The notes: a model not told the origin generated them from the letters alone. DNA of 64,000 bases from Ruminiclostridium cellobioparum DSM 1351 = ATCC 15832 (GCF_000621505.1 NZ_JHYD01000002.1:62001-126000), one strand, 5' to 3'. Positions 26,660 to 35,677 are shown, numbered from the stretch's first letter. Translations and numbers: made by a program.

Positions 26660-27520
26660 TTGAAAAATAATACGACAAAGCTGATTGATTTGCATACACA
26701 CAGCACTGCCTCCGACGGAAGCATGAGTCCTGCCGAAATTGTCCGGCTGGCCCGTGAAAAAGGTCTTTCGGCAATAGCTTTGACAGATCATGATACCGTT
26801 GACGGGGTTGAGGAAGCACTGGAAGAGGGAAAAAGATCGGGAGTGGAAGTGATTCCCGGAATTGAAATAAGTGTGGATTTCAAGCCCGAGATGCACATAT
26901 TGGGCTATTTTCCGGATATTAACGGCTATACCGGCATCAGGCAGGAGCTTGAGGTTGTAAAGCAGGGCAGGGAAGTAAGGAATAAAAAAATTATAAACAG
27001 GCTTAATGAACTGGGGATGGATATCACCCTGGAAGAGGTAAAAGGCGTGGCCCTGGGGGATATAATGGGGCGCCCGCATATTGCAAGGGTTTTGGTTAAC
27101 AGAGGTTTTGTTTCATCTATAGATGAAGCCTTTGACAGATACCTGTGCAGGGAAGGCCTTGCTTACTTCAAAAGGGTTGAGCTGAAGCCTGAGAATGGAA
27201 TAAACGCTATCCGTAACGCAGGCGGACTGCCCGTACTGGCACATCCTGTATTTTTGGGAAAATCCCATGGTGAACTGGATACGCTGCTGGCCGAGCTTAA
27301 GGAATTCGGCCTGGCGGGTATTGAGGCCTTGTACAGTGAAAACTCCAAAGAGGATACCGGTAACTTTCTGAGACTTGCCATCAAATATGAACTGTTGGTT
27401 ACCGGAGGAAGTGACTTTCATGGAAGTTTTAAGCCGGGGATCGAACTTGGAAGGGGAAGAGGAAGGCTTGAGGTGCCGTATGAGCTCCTGGAGAAGCTTA
27501 GAGGAGCTGTAAGGGCATGA
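26660..27520 (+). CDS. PHP domain phosphoesterase
   Basis: 286-residue metal-dependent phosphoesterase of the PHP family. Metal ligands: DLHTHS (residue 10), TDHDT (about 43), EIS (about 70), HI (about 80), HPV (about 196) and SDFHG (about 255). Related enzymes hydrolyse nucleoside 3',5'-bisphosphates or short RNA. The likely start is TTG 26660, placed 5 bases after GGAGG; TTG 26648 is the alternative. No operon partner. Confidence 0.85.
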   Translation: MKNNTTKLIDLHTHSTASDGSMSPAEIVRLAREKGLSAIALTDHDTVDGVEEALEEGKRSGVEVIPGIEISVDFKPEMHILGYFPDINGYTGIRQELEVVKQGREVRNKKIINRLNELGMDITLEEVKGVALGDIMGRPHIARVLVNRGFVSSIDEAFDRYLCREGLAYFKRVELKPENGINAIRNAGGLPVLAHPVFLGKSHGELDTLLAELKEFGLAGIEALYSENSKEDTGNFLRLAIKYELLVTGGSDFHGSFKPGIELGRGRGRLEVPYELLEKLRGAVRA

Positions 27521-27568
27521 TTCAAATCCACCTTTTGAGACGGATATTTTCGGGCAATATCTCATTGG

Positions 27569-27708
27569 CCAATGTTTCGATATGCAATGCTTGGCGCTAA
27601 TGTTTGACACCCAGTGCTTGGTATCCAGTGCTTGGTATCCAGTGCTTGGTATCCAGTGCTCAGCATCCATAGATTGGTATCCAATGCTTCGTTGTTCAAT
27701 GCTTTTTT
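27569..27708. repeat. Tandem array of degenerate 14-bp repeats
   Basis: About ten copies of a 14-mer with consensus CCAGTGCTTGGTAT. Copies at 27611, 27625 and 27639 are identical; flanking ones diverge (CCAATGTTTCGATA, TGCAATGCTTGGCG, CTAATGTTTGACAC, CCAGTGCTCAGCAT, CCATAGATTGGTAT, CCAATGCTTCGTTG). The period is not a multiple of three. The rest of the 528-base gap before smpB shows nothing recognisable. Confidence 0.85.
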
Positions 27709-28049
27709 ACGTCAGCAGCAATAAGGGCAATTAATGTGCCTTTCTATGTCCTGCCATGTCGGAAAATATTCCGCATAAAATCCCGCATTAAGATGAAGTT
27801 TTATTGTCTAATATTGTACTAGAAAAGTTTAGAAAGGCTTAAAACTTCTGGAACTTGACCTTTTGGTGCTGCGGTGCTATAATATGTTCTGTCAGATGAA
27901 TACTTTAGAAGAAGCCCTTTTTCGAGAGGGTTATTTTTGTCTGATATTGTTTATAAATTTGGCAGTGATCTTTAAGTATATTAACCTTGTGACGGAACTT
28001 GATCAATTATGTCTGATAAGGTTTTTGCACAATGGAATTGGTGGTAGGA

Positions 28050-28514
28050 ATGGTAAAGGAAGCATATAAAGTTGTTGCGCAAAATAAAAAAGCTCGTCAT
28101 GATTACTTCATTGAGGAAACAATTGAGGCAGGTATCGTTTTGTCCGGAACTGAGGTCAAGTCCATCAGACAGGGCAAGCTGAACCTGAAGGAAAGCTATG
28201 CCTCCATTGTGGGCGGGGAAGTAATCCTGAGTGGGATGCATATAAGCCCATATGAGCAGGGCAACATATTTAACAAGGATCCTTTACGTGACAGAAAGCT
28301 TTTGCTGCACAGGTCGGAAATAAACCGGCTCATTGGTTTGACACAGCAGAAGGGCTTCACTCTGGTACCTATCCAGGCATACCTGAAACGCGGTATGGTT
28401 AAAATAGAACTTGGAGTTGCCAGAGGTAAAAAATTGTACGACAAGCGTGATGATATTGTCGCACGTGATGCAAAACGGGAGATTGACCGCAAGCTGAAGG
28501 AACAGCAGAGGTAG
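28050..28514 (+). CDS. smpB: SsrA-binding protein SmpB
   Basis: 154-residue partner of tmRNA in trans-translation. Family motifs [31 protein letters not shown], the KLYDKRD near residue 130 and a basic tail ([15 protein letters not shown]) are intact. ATG 28050 is the usual start point. The tmRNA gene follows 279 bases downstream, the standard clostridial arrangement. Confidence 0.96.
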   Translation: MVKEAYKVVAQNKKARHDYFIEETIEAGIVLSGTEVKSIRQGKLNLKESYASIVGGEVILSGMHISPYEQGNIFNKDPLRDRKLLLHRSEINRLIGLTQQKGFTLVPIQAYLKRGMVKIELGVARGKKLYDKRDDIVARDAKREIDRKLKEQQR

Positions 28515-28793
28515 CAGGAAGTTTGTACCTGGCATGATGTGCCGGAGAATTGCTGAGTTTGCCGAAAGTAATGCTAATGGATACCGTTGAAGTTGAAATA
28601 CAGTAATAGATACTGTTGAGGCACTAATGAGGGATTACTGTCTCGAAATTATGTAAACTGATATTTGACAAGTAAATATTTTTGTAGTAAGCTTATAAGC
28701 CCAATTTGATACAATAATTACAAGGCAGGAACAGTAAAAACTTTTATCTGCCGGGTAATTTTGTCAGGTACGCACAGCGTACCATATATACAT

Positions 28794-29215
28794 GGGGGCG
28801 TAATGGTTTCGACGGGATTGTTGAGACTTGATAAGCGGGTAGAGGATTCTCGTTGGCCTCTTAAAAAACGAGAACTTAAAATTAAACGCTAAAAACGATA
28901 ATTTCGCTTTAGCTGCTGCCTAATATGGCAGCCCGTCAGTCCCAGGTTGCTGCACCTGGGGTAGCTGGCGTCGACAAGTCAGCCCTTTTGCATAGGAAGG
29001 TTAAATGCTAGCACTGATTTGGCCGTAGCCTTGAGCCATTTCGGAACTTAAAGGCTACCGAAAGCGGCACCTTGCCTGTGGGGGGCCGCTGTAGGGAAAC
29101 GTAAGGTTATCGTCCCGCAAGGGATACGTAACTTTGCACAAAGCATAGGCTACACCCGTAGAAGTTCTTGAGGATATGGTTTCGGACAGGGGTTCAACTC
29201 CCCTCGCCTCCACCA
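28794..29215 (+). ncRNA. ssrA: Transfer-messenger RNA
   Basis: One-piece tmRNA of about 422 bases. The acceptor arm pairs GGGGGCG (28794) with CGCCTCC before ACCA (29215); GGTTCAACTCCCC is the T arm. The tag frame at 28888-28923 reads AKNDNFALAAA then TAA, ending in the ALAA signal recognised by ClpXP. It rescues stalled ribosomes with SmpB. The 3' end of ssrA is a frequent integration site, relevant to the accessory DNA that follows. Confidence 0.97.
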
Positions 29216-29226
29216 AAATTTGTCTG

Positions 29227-29252
29227 AAAAGCCTGATTTTATCAGGCTTTTT
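29227..29252 (+). terminator. ssrA terminator
   Basis: AAAAGCCTGA / TCAGGCTTTTT stem around TTTA. The same sequence recurs at 31555-31579. Confidence 0.92.
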
Positions 29253-29624
29253 GGCGTTTTATACATAAAATTTTAGTGCGTTTGCGGGCTTTTTTCATTA
29301 TAATTTTCCAATAAAAAAGAGTTTCCTCTTGTTTATACCTGCATTGCTTCTATTAATTTCTTTGTTCCTATGATATTTATTGCCCTTTTAATTTATGTAG
29401 TAAAATACTACGGATATATATATTGTTTATATGCTGCATACTGATTTTGAAATGCAGATGTGGTAGAAAATGATTATAACCGTCCTGTAGATTGCTTTCT
29501 CACACGATCAGCCATAAAATATTTATTAATTACAGTTCATATGATTTATATTGGTTATGCCGCAAAGAAACCTGAGATGTAATAATTTGCTGTAATAATT
29601 TATAGAGAGAAAGGGTGTTAAAAC
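29253..29624. other. AT-rich gap, nothing recognised
   Basis: 372 bases between the ssrA terminator and the leader ORF. No gene, repeat or clear promoter was recognised; the last bases (GAAAGGGTG) serve as the SD of the leader ORF. Confidence 0.5.
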
Positions 29625-29681
29625 ATGAAAAACATAGTTATGGTTACCGGAAGCGAATCAAGGAGGGTGACTATACTTTAG
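29625..29681 (+). CDS. Short leader ORF (18 codons) before the ABC exporter
   Basis: ATG at 29625 preceded by AAGGGTG encodes MKNIVMVTGSESRRVTIL and stops at TAG 29679-29681, 22 bases before the ABC transporter start. The N-terminus looks like that of flavodoxin-type reductases (MKNIVxxTGS), so it might be a truncated gene. Alternatively it is a regulatory leader peptide, because its 3' end forms half of a hairpin that overlaps the downstream SD. Confidence 0.45.
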   Translation: MKNIVMVTGSESRRVTIL

Positions 29682-29698
29682 CCCTCCTAATATGGAGG
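29662..29698 (+). promoter_or_regulatory. Alternative hairpins around the ABC exporter SD
   Basis: GGAGGG (29662-29667, inside the leader ORF), CCCTCC (29682-29687) and GGAGG (29694-29698, the exporter SD) are arranged so that the middle segment can pair with either neighbour. One fold frees and the other hides the SD. A translational attenuator is inference. Confidence 0.45.
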
Positions 29699-29703
29699 AT
29701 TGC

Positions 29704-31455
29704 ATGAGATTAAACAAAAAAACCAAAAGAATACGTAAATTTCTATCGTATTATGCGCCATATAAAGGATTGCTGATTGCTGATCTCTTTTCCAGCATTT
29801 TTATTGCAGCTCTTGCGCTTATTTTACCTGCCTGTGTAAGATACATCACAAAAGACGTTTTGGAAAACGGTACACAAAACATTTTAGCCACTATTCTACA
29901 AATGGGTGCGCTGATGTTGGCCATAATCGTGGTTCAGACCGGATTTGCAATGTTTTTTGACTACAAGGGCCATGATATGGGCGCAAAAATTGAGCGTGAT
30001 ATGCGCATGGAACTGTTTGAGCATTTACAAAAGCTCTCATTTGGTTTTTACGACAGCCAAAAAACTGGTCAACTGATGTCGCGTTTGACAAATGACCTTT
30101 TGAACTTAGCGGAGTTGTATCATCACGGGCCGGAGAATCTCGTCATTTACGGTACACAATTTATCGGCTCACTTGTTATCCTGCTCCACATCAATTTAAA
30201 ATTAACATTGGTTATCTGCCTGTTTTTACCCTTTATGGCTATATATTCGTTTGTTTTTTATCATAGGCTCCAAAAAGCCTATGCAAGGAGTCGCAGTCGT
30301 ATCGCCGATGTTAACATGCAGGCAGAAGAAAATTTATCTGGTATCCGAGTGGTCAAAAGCTTTGCTAACGAAGAATTTGAAATTAAAAAGTTCTCTGCGG
30401 GGAACAGCCATTTTTATCAAAGCCGTGCAAATATATATAAGAACGAGGCACTGCATTTTACGGTAATAGAAAAATTTTTCACGCAGCTTATTACGGTAGC
30501 GATTATTGTAGTTGGCGGAATTTGGATTGCCGGCGCTGCACTGGATGTGCCCGATCTTCTGGTATTCATCTTGTATGCCGCCTATCTTACGTCGCCCGTC
30601 CCAAAGCTAGCATTTATGGTACAGCAATATCAGGATGGATTATCCGGCTATCGGCGTTTCCGGGAGATTATGGATACGATTCCTGAAATACGTGATGCCG
30701 AAAACGCTTTAGAAATACAAATTACCCGAGGGCGTGTGGAGTTTCGCAATGTAACCTTCCGATACAACGAGGAACAGGATTATGTGTTGAGAAATGTCAG
30801 TCTTGACGTGCAAGCGGGTGAAACTGTTGCCATTGTGGGGAGTTCCGGCATTGGAAAATCGACCTTGTGTTCGCTTATTCCCAGGTTTTATGACGTCATT
30901 GAAGGTGAAATCCTCATTGACGGAATAAATGTCCGGGACGCGGCATTATGCTCGCTCAGGCAACAAATCGGCGTAGTGCGGCAGGAAACATTTTTGTTTG
31001 GGGGCACGGTTATGGAAAACATTTTATATGGCAGACCCGGCGCTGCCGCCGATGAAGCCGTTGAAGCTGCGAAAAAGGCAAACGCGCATGAGTTTGTTAT
31101 GGAACTGCCGAACGGATATGACACCGACATTGGACAGCGCGGTGTAAAACTCTCCGGCGGACAGCAGCAACGTATCAGCATAGCTCGGGTTTTTTTGAAG
31201 AATCCTCCCGTTCTTATTTTTGATGAGGCGACCAGTGCCTTGGATTATAATAGTGAAAAAGCCGTTATGGATAGCCTGAGGACATTGGTGAAAGGACGCA
31301 CGCTGTTTATCATTGCACATAGGCTGAGTACGGTGAGAAGTGCTGACCGTATAGTGGTCCTAACAAAGGAAGGGATTGCAGAACAAGGTACGCATGAACA
31401 GTTGTACGCGCTGGACAGCGTATATGCAAAGCTCTACAATACACAAGACCTATAA
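29704..31455 (+). CDS. ABC exporter (MsbA/LmrA type, homodimeric half transporter)
   Basis: 583 residues: a six-helix membrane domain (about 1-320) followed by an ATPase domain with Walker A GSSGIGKST (about 380), the signature LSGGQQQRISIARV (about 483), Walker B PVLIFDEATSALD and the H-loop IIAHRLS. All catalytic residues are present, so it can work as a homodimer, probably exporting drugs or lipids. ATG 29704 follows GGAGGATTGC. It is the first gene of the accessory region and is followed by a copy of the ssrA terminator. Confidence 0.92.
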   Translation: MRLNKKTKRIRKFLSYYAPYKGLLIADLFSSIFIAALALILPACVRYITKDVLENGTQNILATILQMGALMLAIIVVQTGFAMFFDYKGHDMGAKIERDMRMELFEHLQKLSFGFYDSQKTGQLMSRLTNDLLNLAELYHHGPENLVIYGTQFIGSLVILLHINLKLTLVICLFLPFMAIYSFVFYHRLQKAYARSRSRIADVNMQAEENLSGIRVVKSFANEEFEIKKFSAGNSHFYQSRANIYKNEALHFTVIEKFFTQLITVAIIVVGGIWIAGAALDVPDLLVFILYAAYLTSPVPKLAFMVQQYQDGLSGYRRFREIMDTIPEIRDAENALEIQITRGRVEFRNVTFRYNEEQDYVLRNVSLDVQAGETVAIVGSSGIGKSTLCSLIPRFYDVIEGEILIDGINVRDAALCSLRQQIGVVRQETFLFGGTVMENILYGRPGAAADEAVEAAKKANAHEFVMELPNGYDTDIGQRGVKLSGGQQQRISIARVFLKNPPVLIFDEATSALDYNSEKAVMDSLRTLVKGRTLFIIAHRLSTVRSADRIVVLTKEGIAEQGTHEQLYALDSVYAKLYNTQDL

Positions 31456-31554
31456 AATCATTCACTATAAAATCACTCTTTTGCATTTTCGCATATAAGA
31501 ATTTTCTTAAAAAAGCTTTGCATCTTTCTAACCTAACTTTCCGCAATTTGACCT

Positions 31555-31579
31555 AAAAGCCTGATTTTATCAGGCTTTT
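31555..31579 (+). terminator. Terminator, duplicate of the ssrA terminator
   Basis: AAAAGCCTGATTTTATCAGG-CTTTT is identical to 29227-29251, and similarity extends both ways (AATTTG..CT before, GG.G.TTTA after) over about 44 bases. It ends the ABC exporter transcript. Confidence 0.8.
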
Positions 31580-31586
31580 AGGTGCT

Positions 31587-31842
31587 TTAATAAGAAAATG
31601 GCACTGGATTTAACGGAATATTTCCAGGGATCGAAGTAAGCTCACATCTTATGTTTTCATGTTTTCGTGCCTGAATACATCCATACATCCTTACAGGGTT
31701 TAAGAAGAGTTTGAGGATCGTATGGAGGTCTGCCGGCAATATTAAGTGCGGCTCTTTTAAAACCCGCTTCATCAAGGTTAATTCTACCAATAAATGCATC
31801 AATAACTCTAACAGGGTTATCTTGACCGCTCGCCGTCATCAG
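31587..31842 (-). pseudogene. Transposase N-terminal remnant (IS1182-like)
   Basis: On the minus strand, VRVIDAFIGRINLDEAGFKR and GRPPYDPQTLLK match the N-terminal DUF772-type region of IS1182/IS5-like transposases. After LLK the frame shifts and the sequence decays (MYGCIQARKHENIR in another frame). Only about 80 codons survive and no inverted repeats were found. Dead mobile element. Confidence 0.6.
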
Positions 31843-31901
31843 CGGCTCCTATCAATCTTCTCTATTTTTGTCAGGCACCTGAATATTTTTTTGAAAATGT
31901 A

Positions 31902-31962
31902 TTGACGAATAGTTCGGTACCTGATATATTATTATCAGGTACTGGAAAGTCAGGTACCGAAC
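31902..31962 (+). promoter_or_regulatory. marR promoter with palindromic operators
   Basis: TTGACG (31902-31907), 17-bp spacer, TATATT (31925-31930). GTTCGGTACCTGA (31912-31924) in the spacer is the exact complement of TCAGGTACCGAAC (31950-31962), and ATCAGGTAC lies between them. This arrangement implies autorepression by the MarR protein encoded just downstream. Confidence 0.75.
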
Positions 31963-31986
31963 AAAAAGTCAACGGAGGATTTAATC

Positions 31987-32616
31987 ATGGAAAACAATAC
32001 GAATTTAACGGAGCAATTCTCTCGTGCGATGATGCTTCTTCATAGATATCAGCACCACAGCAGGAAAGAACAGGGGCCGTTTGCAGACCCGCACCGTGGC
32101 CAGGGGCGGATTTTAGCGCTGCTTAAAATGCAGCCGGAAATCAGCCAGAAAGACATGTCTTATCTTCTGGATATGCGGAACCAGTCTTTAAGCGAGCTGT
32201 TGACCAAACTGGAAAAAGCCGGGTTTATAACCCGCACGCAGTCGGAAACAGATCGCCGTGTCCTGGACATCAGGCTCACAAAAGAGGGCGAAGAGGCGGC
32301 CAATCAAGCTGAGCAAGGTAAACAGGATTCCGGCCAGATCTTCGACTGTTTGAACGAAGAGGAACGTAAAAACCTGAGTGAATATTTAGCCCGGATTATC
32401 ACCCAACTTGAAAAGCAGATGGGCGGCGAAATCGATTTTCCCGATGCCTGGGGCCCACGAGGCTCGATGCCGGAGATGATGCAGCGTTTAAGAGAAAGTG
32501 GCGGTTGGATGCCGGGAATGATGTTTTTCGGCAATAAACAGAGAACGCCTCCACCGCCAGCCCCGCCGAAAGGTCATGGGGTCGGTCTTAGTCCCGACGA
32601 TTCAGACGACGAATAA
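31987..32616 (+). CDS. MarR family transcriptional regulator
   Basis: 209 residues. Winged helix-turn-helix: QKDMSYLLDMRNQSLSELLTKLEKAGFITRTQSETDRRVLDIRLTKEG (about residues 56-105) has the DxRxxxxxLT wing. The C-terminal 50 residues are unusual, rich in Pro/Gly/Met (PGMMFFGNKQRTPPPPAPPK) and acidic at the end. GGAGGATTTAATC precedes the ATG. The following gene is a ruined ABC transporter that it probably once controlled. Confidence 0.88.
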   Translation: MENNTNLTEQFSRAMMLLHRYQHHSRKEQGPFADPHRGQGRILALLKMQPEISQKDMSYLLDMRNQSLSELLTKLEKAGFITRTQSETDRRVLDIRLTKEGEEAANQAEQGKQDSGQIFDCLNEEERKNLSEYLARIITQLEKQMGGEIDFPDAWGPRGSMPEMMQRLRESGGWMPGMMFFGNKQRTPPPPAPPKGHGVGLSPDDSDDE

Positions 32617-32642
32617 CTGAATACCATTAGCAGAATTAAAGT

Positions 32643-32688
32643 GGTGCTGCTGTAAAAAAAGCCAAACGGCAGTACCCTTTCTTTTTTT
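32643..32688 (+). terminator. Terminator after marR
   Basis: GGTGCTGC pairs with GGCAGTACC (one mismatch and a bulge), followed by CTTTCTTTTTTT. Confidence 0.6.
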
Positions 32689-32741
32689 GCGCCAATTTTA
32701 CCCTGAACCAATACAAAACAATCAGAAACGGAGGTTTTTTC

Positions 32742-34133
32742 ATGTTTAAAATAATCAAACGTCTGCCGCCAGCCCAAACGCTTGCAGCCATTGCATTCCT
32801 TCTGGTTCAAATCGGTTGCTCGCTTTATCAGCCCTATGTGACGGCGCATATCATCAACAGCGGCGTTGTCAAAGGCGACACGACCTATATCTGGTCGCAG
32901 GGCATGCTATGGTTGGCGGAATTTTGATGACCGTCCTGCTTTCCCCGTCTTTAGCACTGATTTTCGTATGTATGATTCCGTTCCTTGCGATTGCCTATTT
33001 TATCATTAATAGATTTGCAAGTCCCCTTTATGCAAAAATGCAGCAGTTGCTTGACAAACTGAACCTCTATTTCAAAGAGGGGCTTACCGGAGTAAAGGTA
33101 ATTCGTGCTTTTGATAAGGAAAAGCAGGAATATAACAAATATCTTGAAGTCAACCGCGAATACACCCGCGCTTCAATCACAGCCGGTACCATTATGAGCT
33201 TTTTTATTCCGGTTCTCACTATGCTGATCAGTCTGACCAAACTTTATGTAACCGACCAGCAGGGACATATATTTTATCCGGGGGAAGCGTTGGGAGAGCA
33301 ATTCAATATCTCTGCATCCGAAAGGATCAAGATTGAAGGCATTAACTATATTGTTGCAAGCAAAATGTCAGACTACACAGGACTAAATATAATCGGCATT
33401 ATGGATGAGAGGCAATTTCAGAAAGATGCCATGGCACTGATAAATTTTACTCTGGTTATTTCAATTGTTTCCATATTTCTTGCCATTGTGATGGCGGTAT
33501 TTTTCTCCAACAGCATCGTAAAGCCTGTGCGGCATTTGAAAGGTAAGGTGAAAAAGGTACAGGCGGGAAATTTTAAGGAGCGTGCCGAAATTTTCAGAAA
33601 TGATGAAATTGGTAGCATGGCAGAAGGTTTTAATGTTGTGGTCAGTGAAATTAACCGCTTGGTAATGGAAGTGTATGAGACCCAACTGAGAGAAAGGGAT
33701 GCCGAGCTGTCGGCATCACAGAGCCAGATTAATCCGCACTTTCTACATAACACTTTTGAGCTTGTGAATATGATTGCCATAGAGAACGATCAGTTTGAAA
33801 TTATTGCAGCCGGACGCGGAGACAACCTGTTCATGCCAGGCGAGAGTGTAACAAGAGCCGAATTCCTGGCAATGCTGTTGAATGCCTTTGATTTGACGGA
33901 TGAGAATACTGATTGTACATTTAAGGATGTAAACGATGGAAAATGGTATTACAATGCAATAGCGACAGCTCAAAAACTTGGCATAGTACAGGGAAAGACA
34001 GATGGAACCTTCGGAGTCAATGATGCGATAACCAGACAGGATATGGCTGTAATGACAATTTTGCTCCGAAGAATAATGCAACAAGAGCTCAAGCAGCGGT
34101 AATTATATACCAGGTGTTCAAGCTGGCCAAATA
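32742..34133 (+). pseudogene. Mosaic of ABC transporter, histidine kinase and S-layer fragments
   Basis: Three unrelated gene pieces are joined. (1) 32742 to about 33238: exporter membrane domain; it starts normally, with GGAGG before the ATG (MFKIIKRLPPAQTL), loses its second/third helix region at about 32910 with a frameshift, then continues GGILMTVLLSPSLALIF to ITAGTIMSFFIPVLTMLISL. (2) About 33240-33800: sensor kinase of the YesM type, with a membrane helix, HAMP (NSIVKPVRHLKGKVKKVQAG) and the phosphoacceptor box SQINPHFLHNTFELV. (3) About 33803-34133: SLH domains (ESVTRAEFLAMLLNAF, TFKDVNDGKWYYNAI). From 32930 the three stay in one open frame for about 390 codons; near 34057 an internal deletion shifts the last SLH out of frame. 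Neither ATPase nor kinase catalytic domain exists. Confidence 0.85.
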
Positions 34134-34315
34134 AGTTTTAGAACTAAAAATGAAAAGATTGTTGCACTTTTGATAAGATACCCCTAGAGTAGACAATGAA
34201 AAAATCATTGTTTATCTCCGGGGGTGTTTTTATACAACAAAAATCTGGATACGAAATGACTATTGGTAAAGGGAGAAATATTTTAAAAGGTGCGGCAGAC
34301 AGGATGACACAGCCC

Positions 34316-34951
34316 TTACTTATCAGTCGGTTGCTTTGCTGTATTTATAAAACGTTTTTTTATAAAGATTGCTCCTGCCAATGTTGCAATCAACACAAAA
34401 GCAATAAAAGCTACCATAGTGTAAAAATCAACATAATTGGCGATTGTTTCCCAAGCGTTTCCTGCAATTCTTCCGAGAAAGACTAATACAACGTTCCAGA
34501 TAAAAGTGCCGATAATTGTTAAGATCAAAAAGGAGCAAAATTGCATTTTCGCCACCCCTGCTGGTATGGATATCAAGCTGCGGACGATAGGGACAAACCG
34601 GCAAAAGAAAACCGCTTTGTTTCCATGTTTTAAAAACCATCTTTCAGCTTTTCTTGCGTCTTCTTTTTTTAGACGTAGGAGCTTGCCTAATTTGTTGTCA
34701 AAAAGCCGTGAAAGGCGTTCGGCGTTGAGTATACGCCCAATAACAAACAGAATGATTGCGCCCACCACCGAGCCAATTGTTGCCGCTATTATAACACCCC
34801 AAACATTCATGTTGGTATATGTTGTCAAAAATCCGCCAAAGGTCAAGATAACCTCGGATGGTATAGGTGGGAAAATGTTTTCAATCGTTATCAATAAAAA
34901 AATACCGAGATAACCAAATTGATTGATAATATCCAAAATAATTTCTTGCAT
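34316..34951 (-). CDS. DedA family membrane protein
   Basis: 211 residues with five or six hydrophobic segments. DedA signatures: ENIFPPIPSEVILTFGGFL (about 23-41) with the conserved acidic residue, FCRFVPIVRSLISIPAG (about 117-133) with its conserved arginines, and NVVLVFLGRIAGN. Characterised relatives move undecaprenyl phosphate or other lipids across the membrane. It is preceded by an AAGTACTT palindrome also found at the PadR gene. AAAGGAGCATTC lies before the ATG. Confidence 0.9.
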   Translation of the reverse strand: MQEIILDIINQFGYLGIFLLITIENIFPPIPSEVILTFGGFLTTYTNMNVWGVIIAATIGSVVGAIILFVIGRILNAERLSRLFDNKLGKLLRLKKEDARKAERWFLKHGNKAVFFCRFVPIVRSLISIPAGVAKMQFCSFLILTIIGTFIWNVVLVFLGRIAGNAWETIANYVDFYTMVAFIAFVLIATLAGAIFIKKRFINTAKQPTDK

Positions 34952-34991
34952 GAATGCTCCTTTACTAAATAATATTTTTTACATAATAATG

Positions 34992-35002
34992 TTAAGTACT
35001 TA
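34992..35002 (-). promoter_or_regulatory. Candidate PadR operator upstream of dedA
   Basis: TTAAGTACTTA, the same palindrome found twice in front of the padR gene (36024 and 36071). Shared control of dedA by PadR is inference. Confidence 0.5.
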
Positions 35003-35014
35003 GTTAAAATAAAA

Positions 35015-35040
35015 AGTAACCTCTCAAATGAAAAGTTACC
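35015..35040 (-). terminator. Terminator of the padR operon
   Basis: On the minus strand GTAACTTTTCA and TGAGAGGTTAC form an 11-bp stem (with G-U pairs) followed by TTTTTATTTT. Confidence 0.7.
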
Positions 35041-35050
35041 TTTTCGTACT

Positions 35051-35665
35051 TTACTTTTTCGCAATCATTACGTCTATCAGCTTATAGATAAAGAATAGAC
35101 ATATAAATGCGGCACTGAACAACATAAACATAAAACTCATCGCCAGAACGATAAACGGCAGGGATACAATCAAGTCAATACATTGTATTACGATGATAAG
35201 CCCTACAAAGATTGATACATAGCCCAATAAATAGAAGTGTATCTGAGTTTCAAATATATTGCCTTGCGATTGGGTAAATTCCTTCACTTGAAAATGACTG
35301 ATAGCTGTTTTTACAGCTTCTTCATGGGTACTGCCGTGTTCTTCTAAATCCTTGACAAAATCATTTAGATACTCTGTAAGTCCAGCCTTGTCCTCCTTGC
35401 TCATTGTAAGCCTTTTGATAAAGCCGTCTATGTTGTCATGCTTTTTATAAATTGTGCTTATTTGAAGATGACCTACATAATTCAATATACTCCATAGCAG
35501 GGCGATAAGAAAAACCGCGCTGTAAACCACTATTTCAATCCTTGTAAAAGCCTCAGAATAGGATCTGTTAAAACAGAGGGCAATAATGAACCCCAGCATT
35601 GAAGCCAAAAGCAACCAGGGATATTTTATATCGGTAAGGTTGTAAATCCTTTTTATTTTGTTCAT
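35051..35665 (-). CDS. Membrane protein paired with PadR
   Basis: 204 residues: two membrane helices near residues 15-55, a soluble middle (TMSKEDKAGLTEYLNDFVKDLEEHGSTHEEAVKTAI, a short helical domain typical of PadR-associated membrane proteins), then two or three more helices. Function unknown; such proteins are commonly the target of the adjacent PadR regulator. It starts 12 bases after padR, with an AAGGAGG SD. Confidence 0.75.
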   Translation of the reverse strand: MNKIKRIYNLTDIKYPWLLLASMLGFIIALCFNRSYSEAFTRIEIVVYSAVFLIALLWSILNYVGHLQISTIYKKHDNIDGFIKRLTMSKEDKAGLTEYLNDFVKDLEEHGSTHEEAVKTAISHFQVKEFTQSQGNIFETQIHFYLLGYVSIFVGLIIVIQCIDLIVSLPFIVLAMSFMFMLFSAAFICLFFIYKLIDVMIAKK

Positions 35666-35677
35666 AGAAAAGCCTCC

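Noticed and set aside
27569-27708. CRISPR array
   Set aside because: The repeats are contiguous 14-mers with no spacers, and there are no cas genes in the window.
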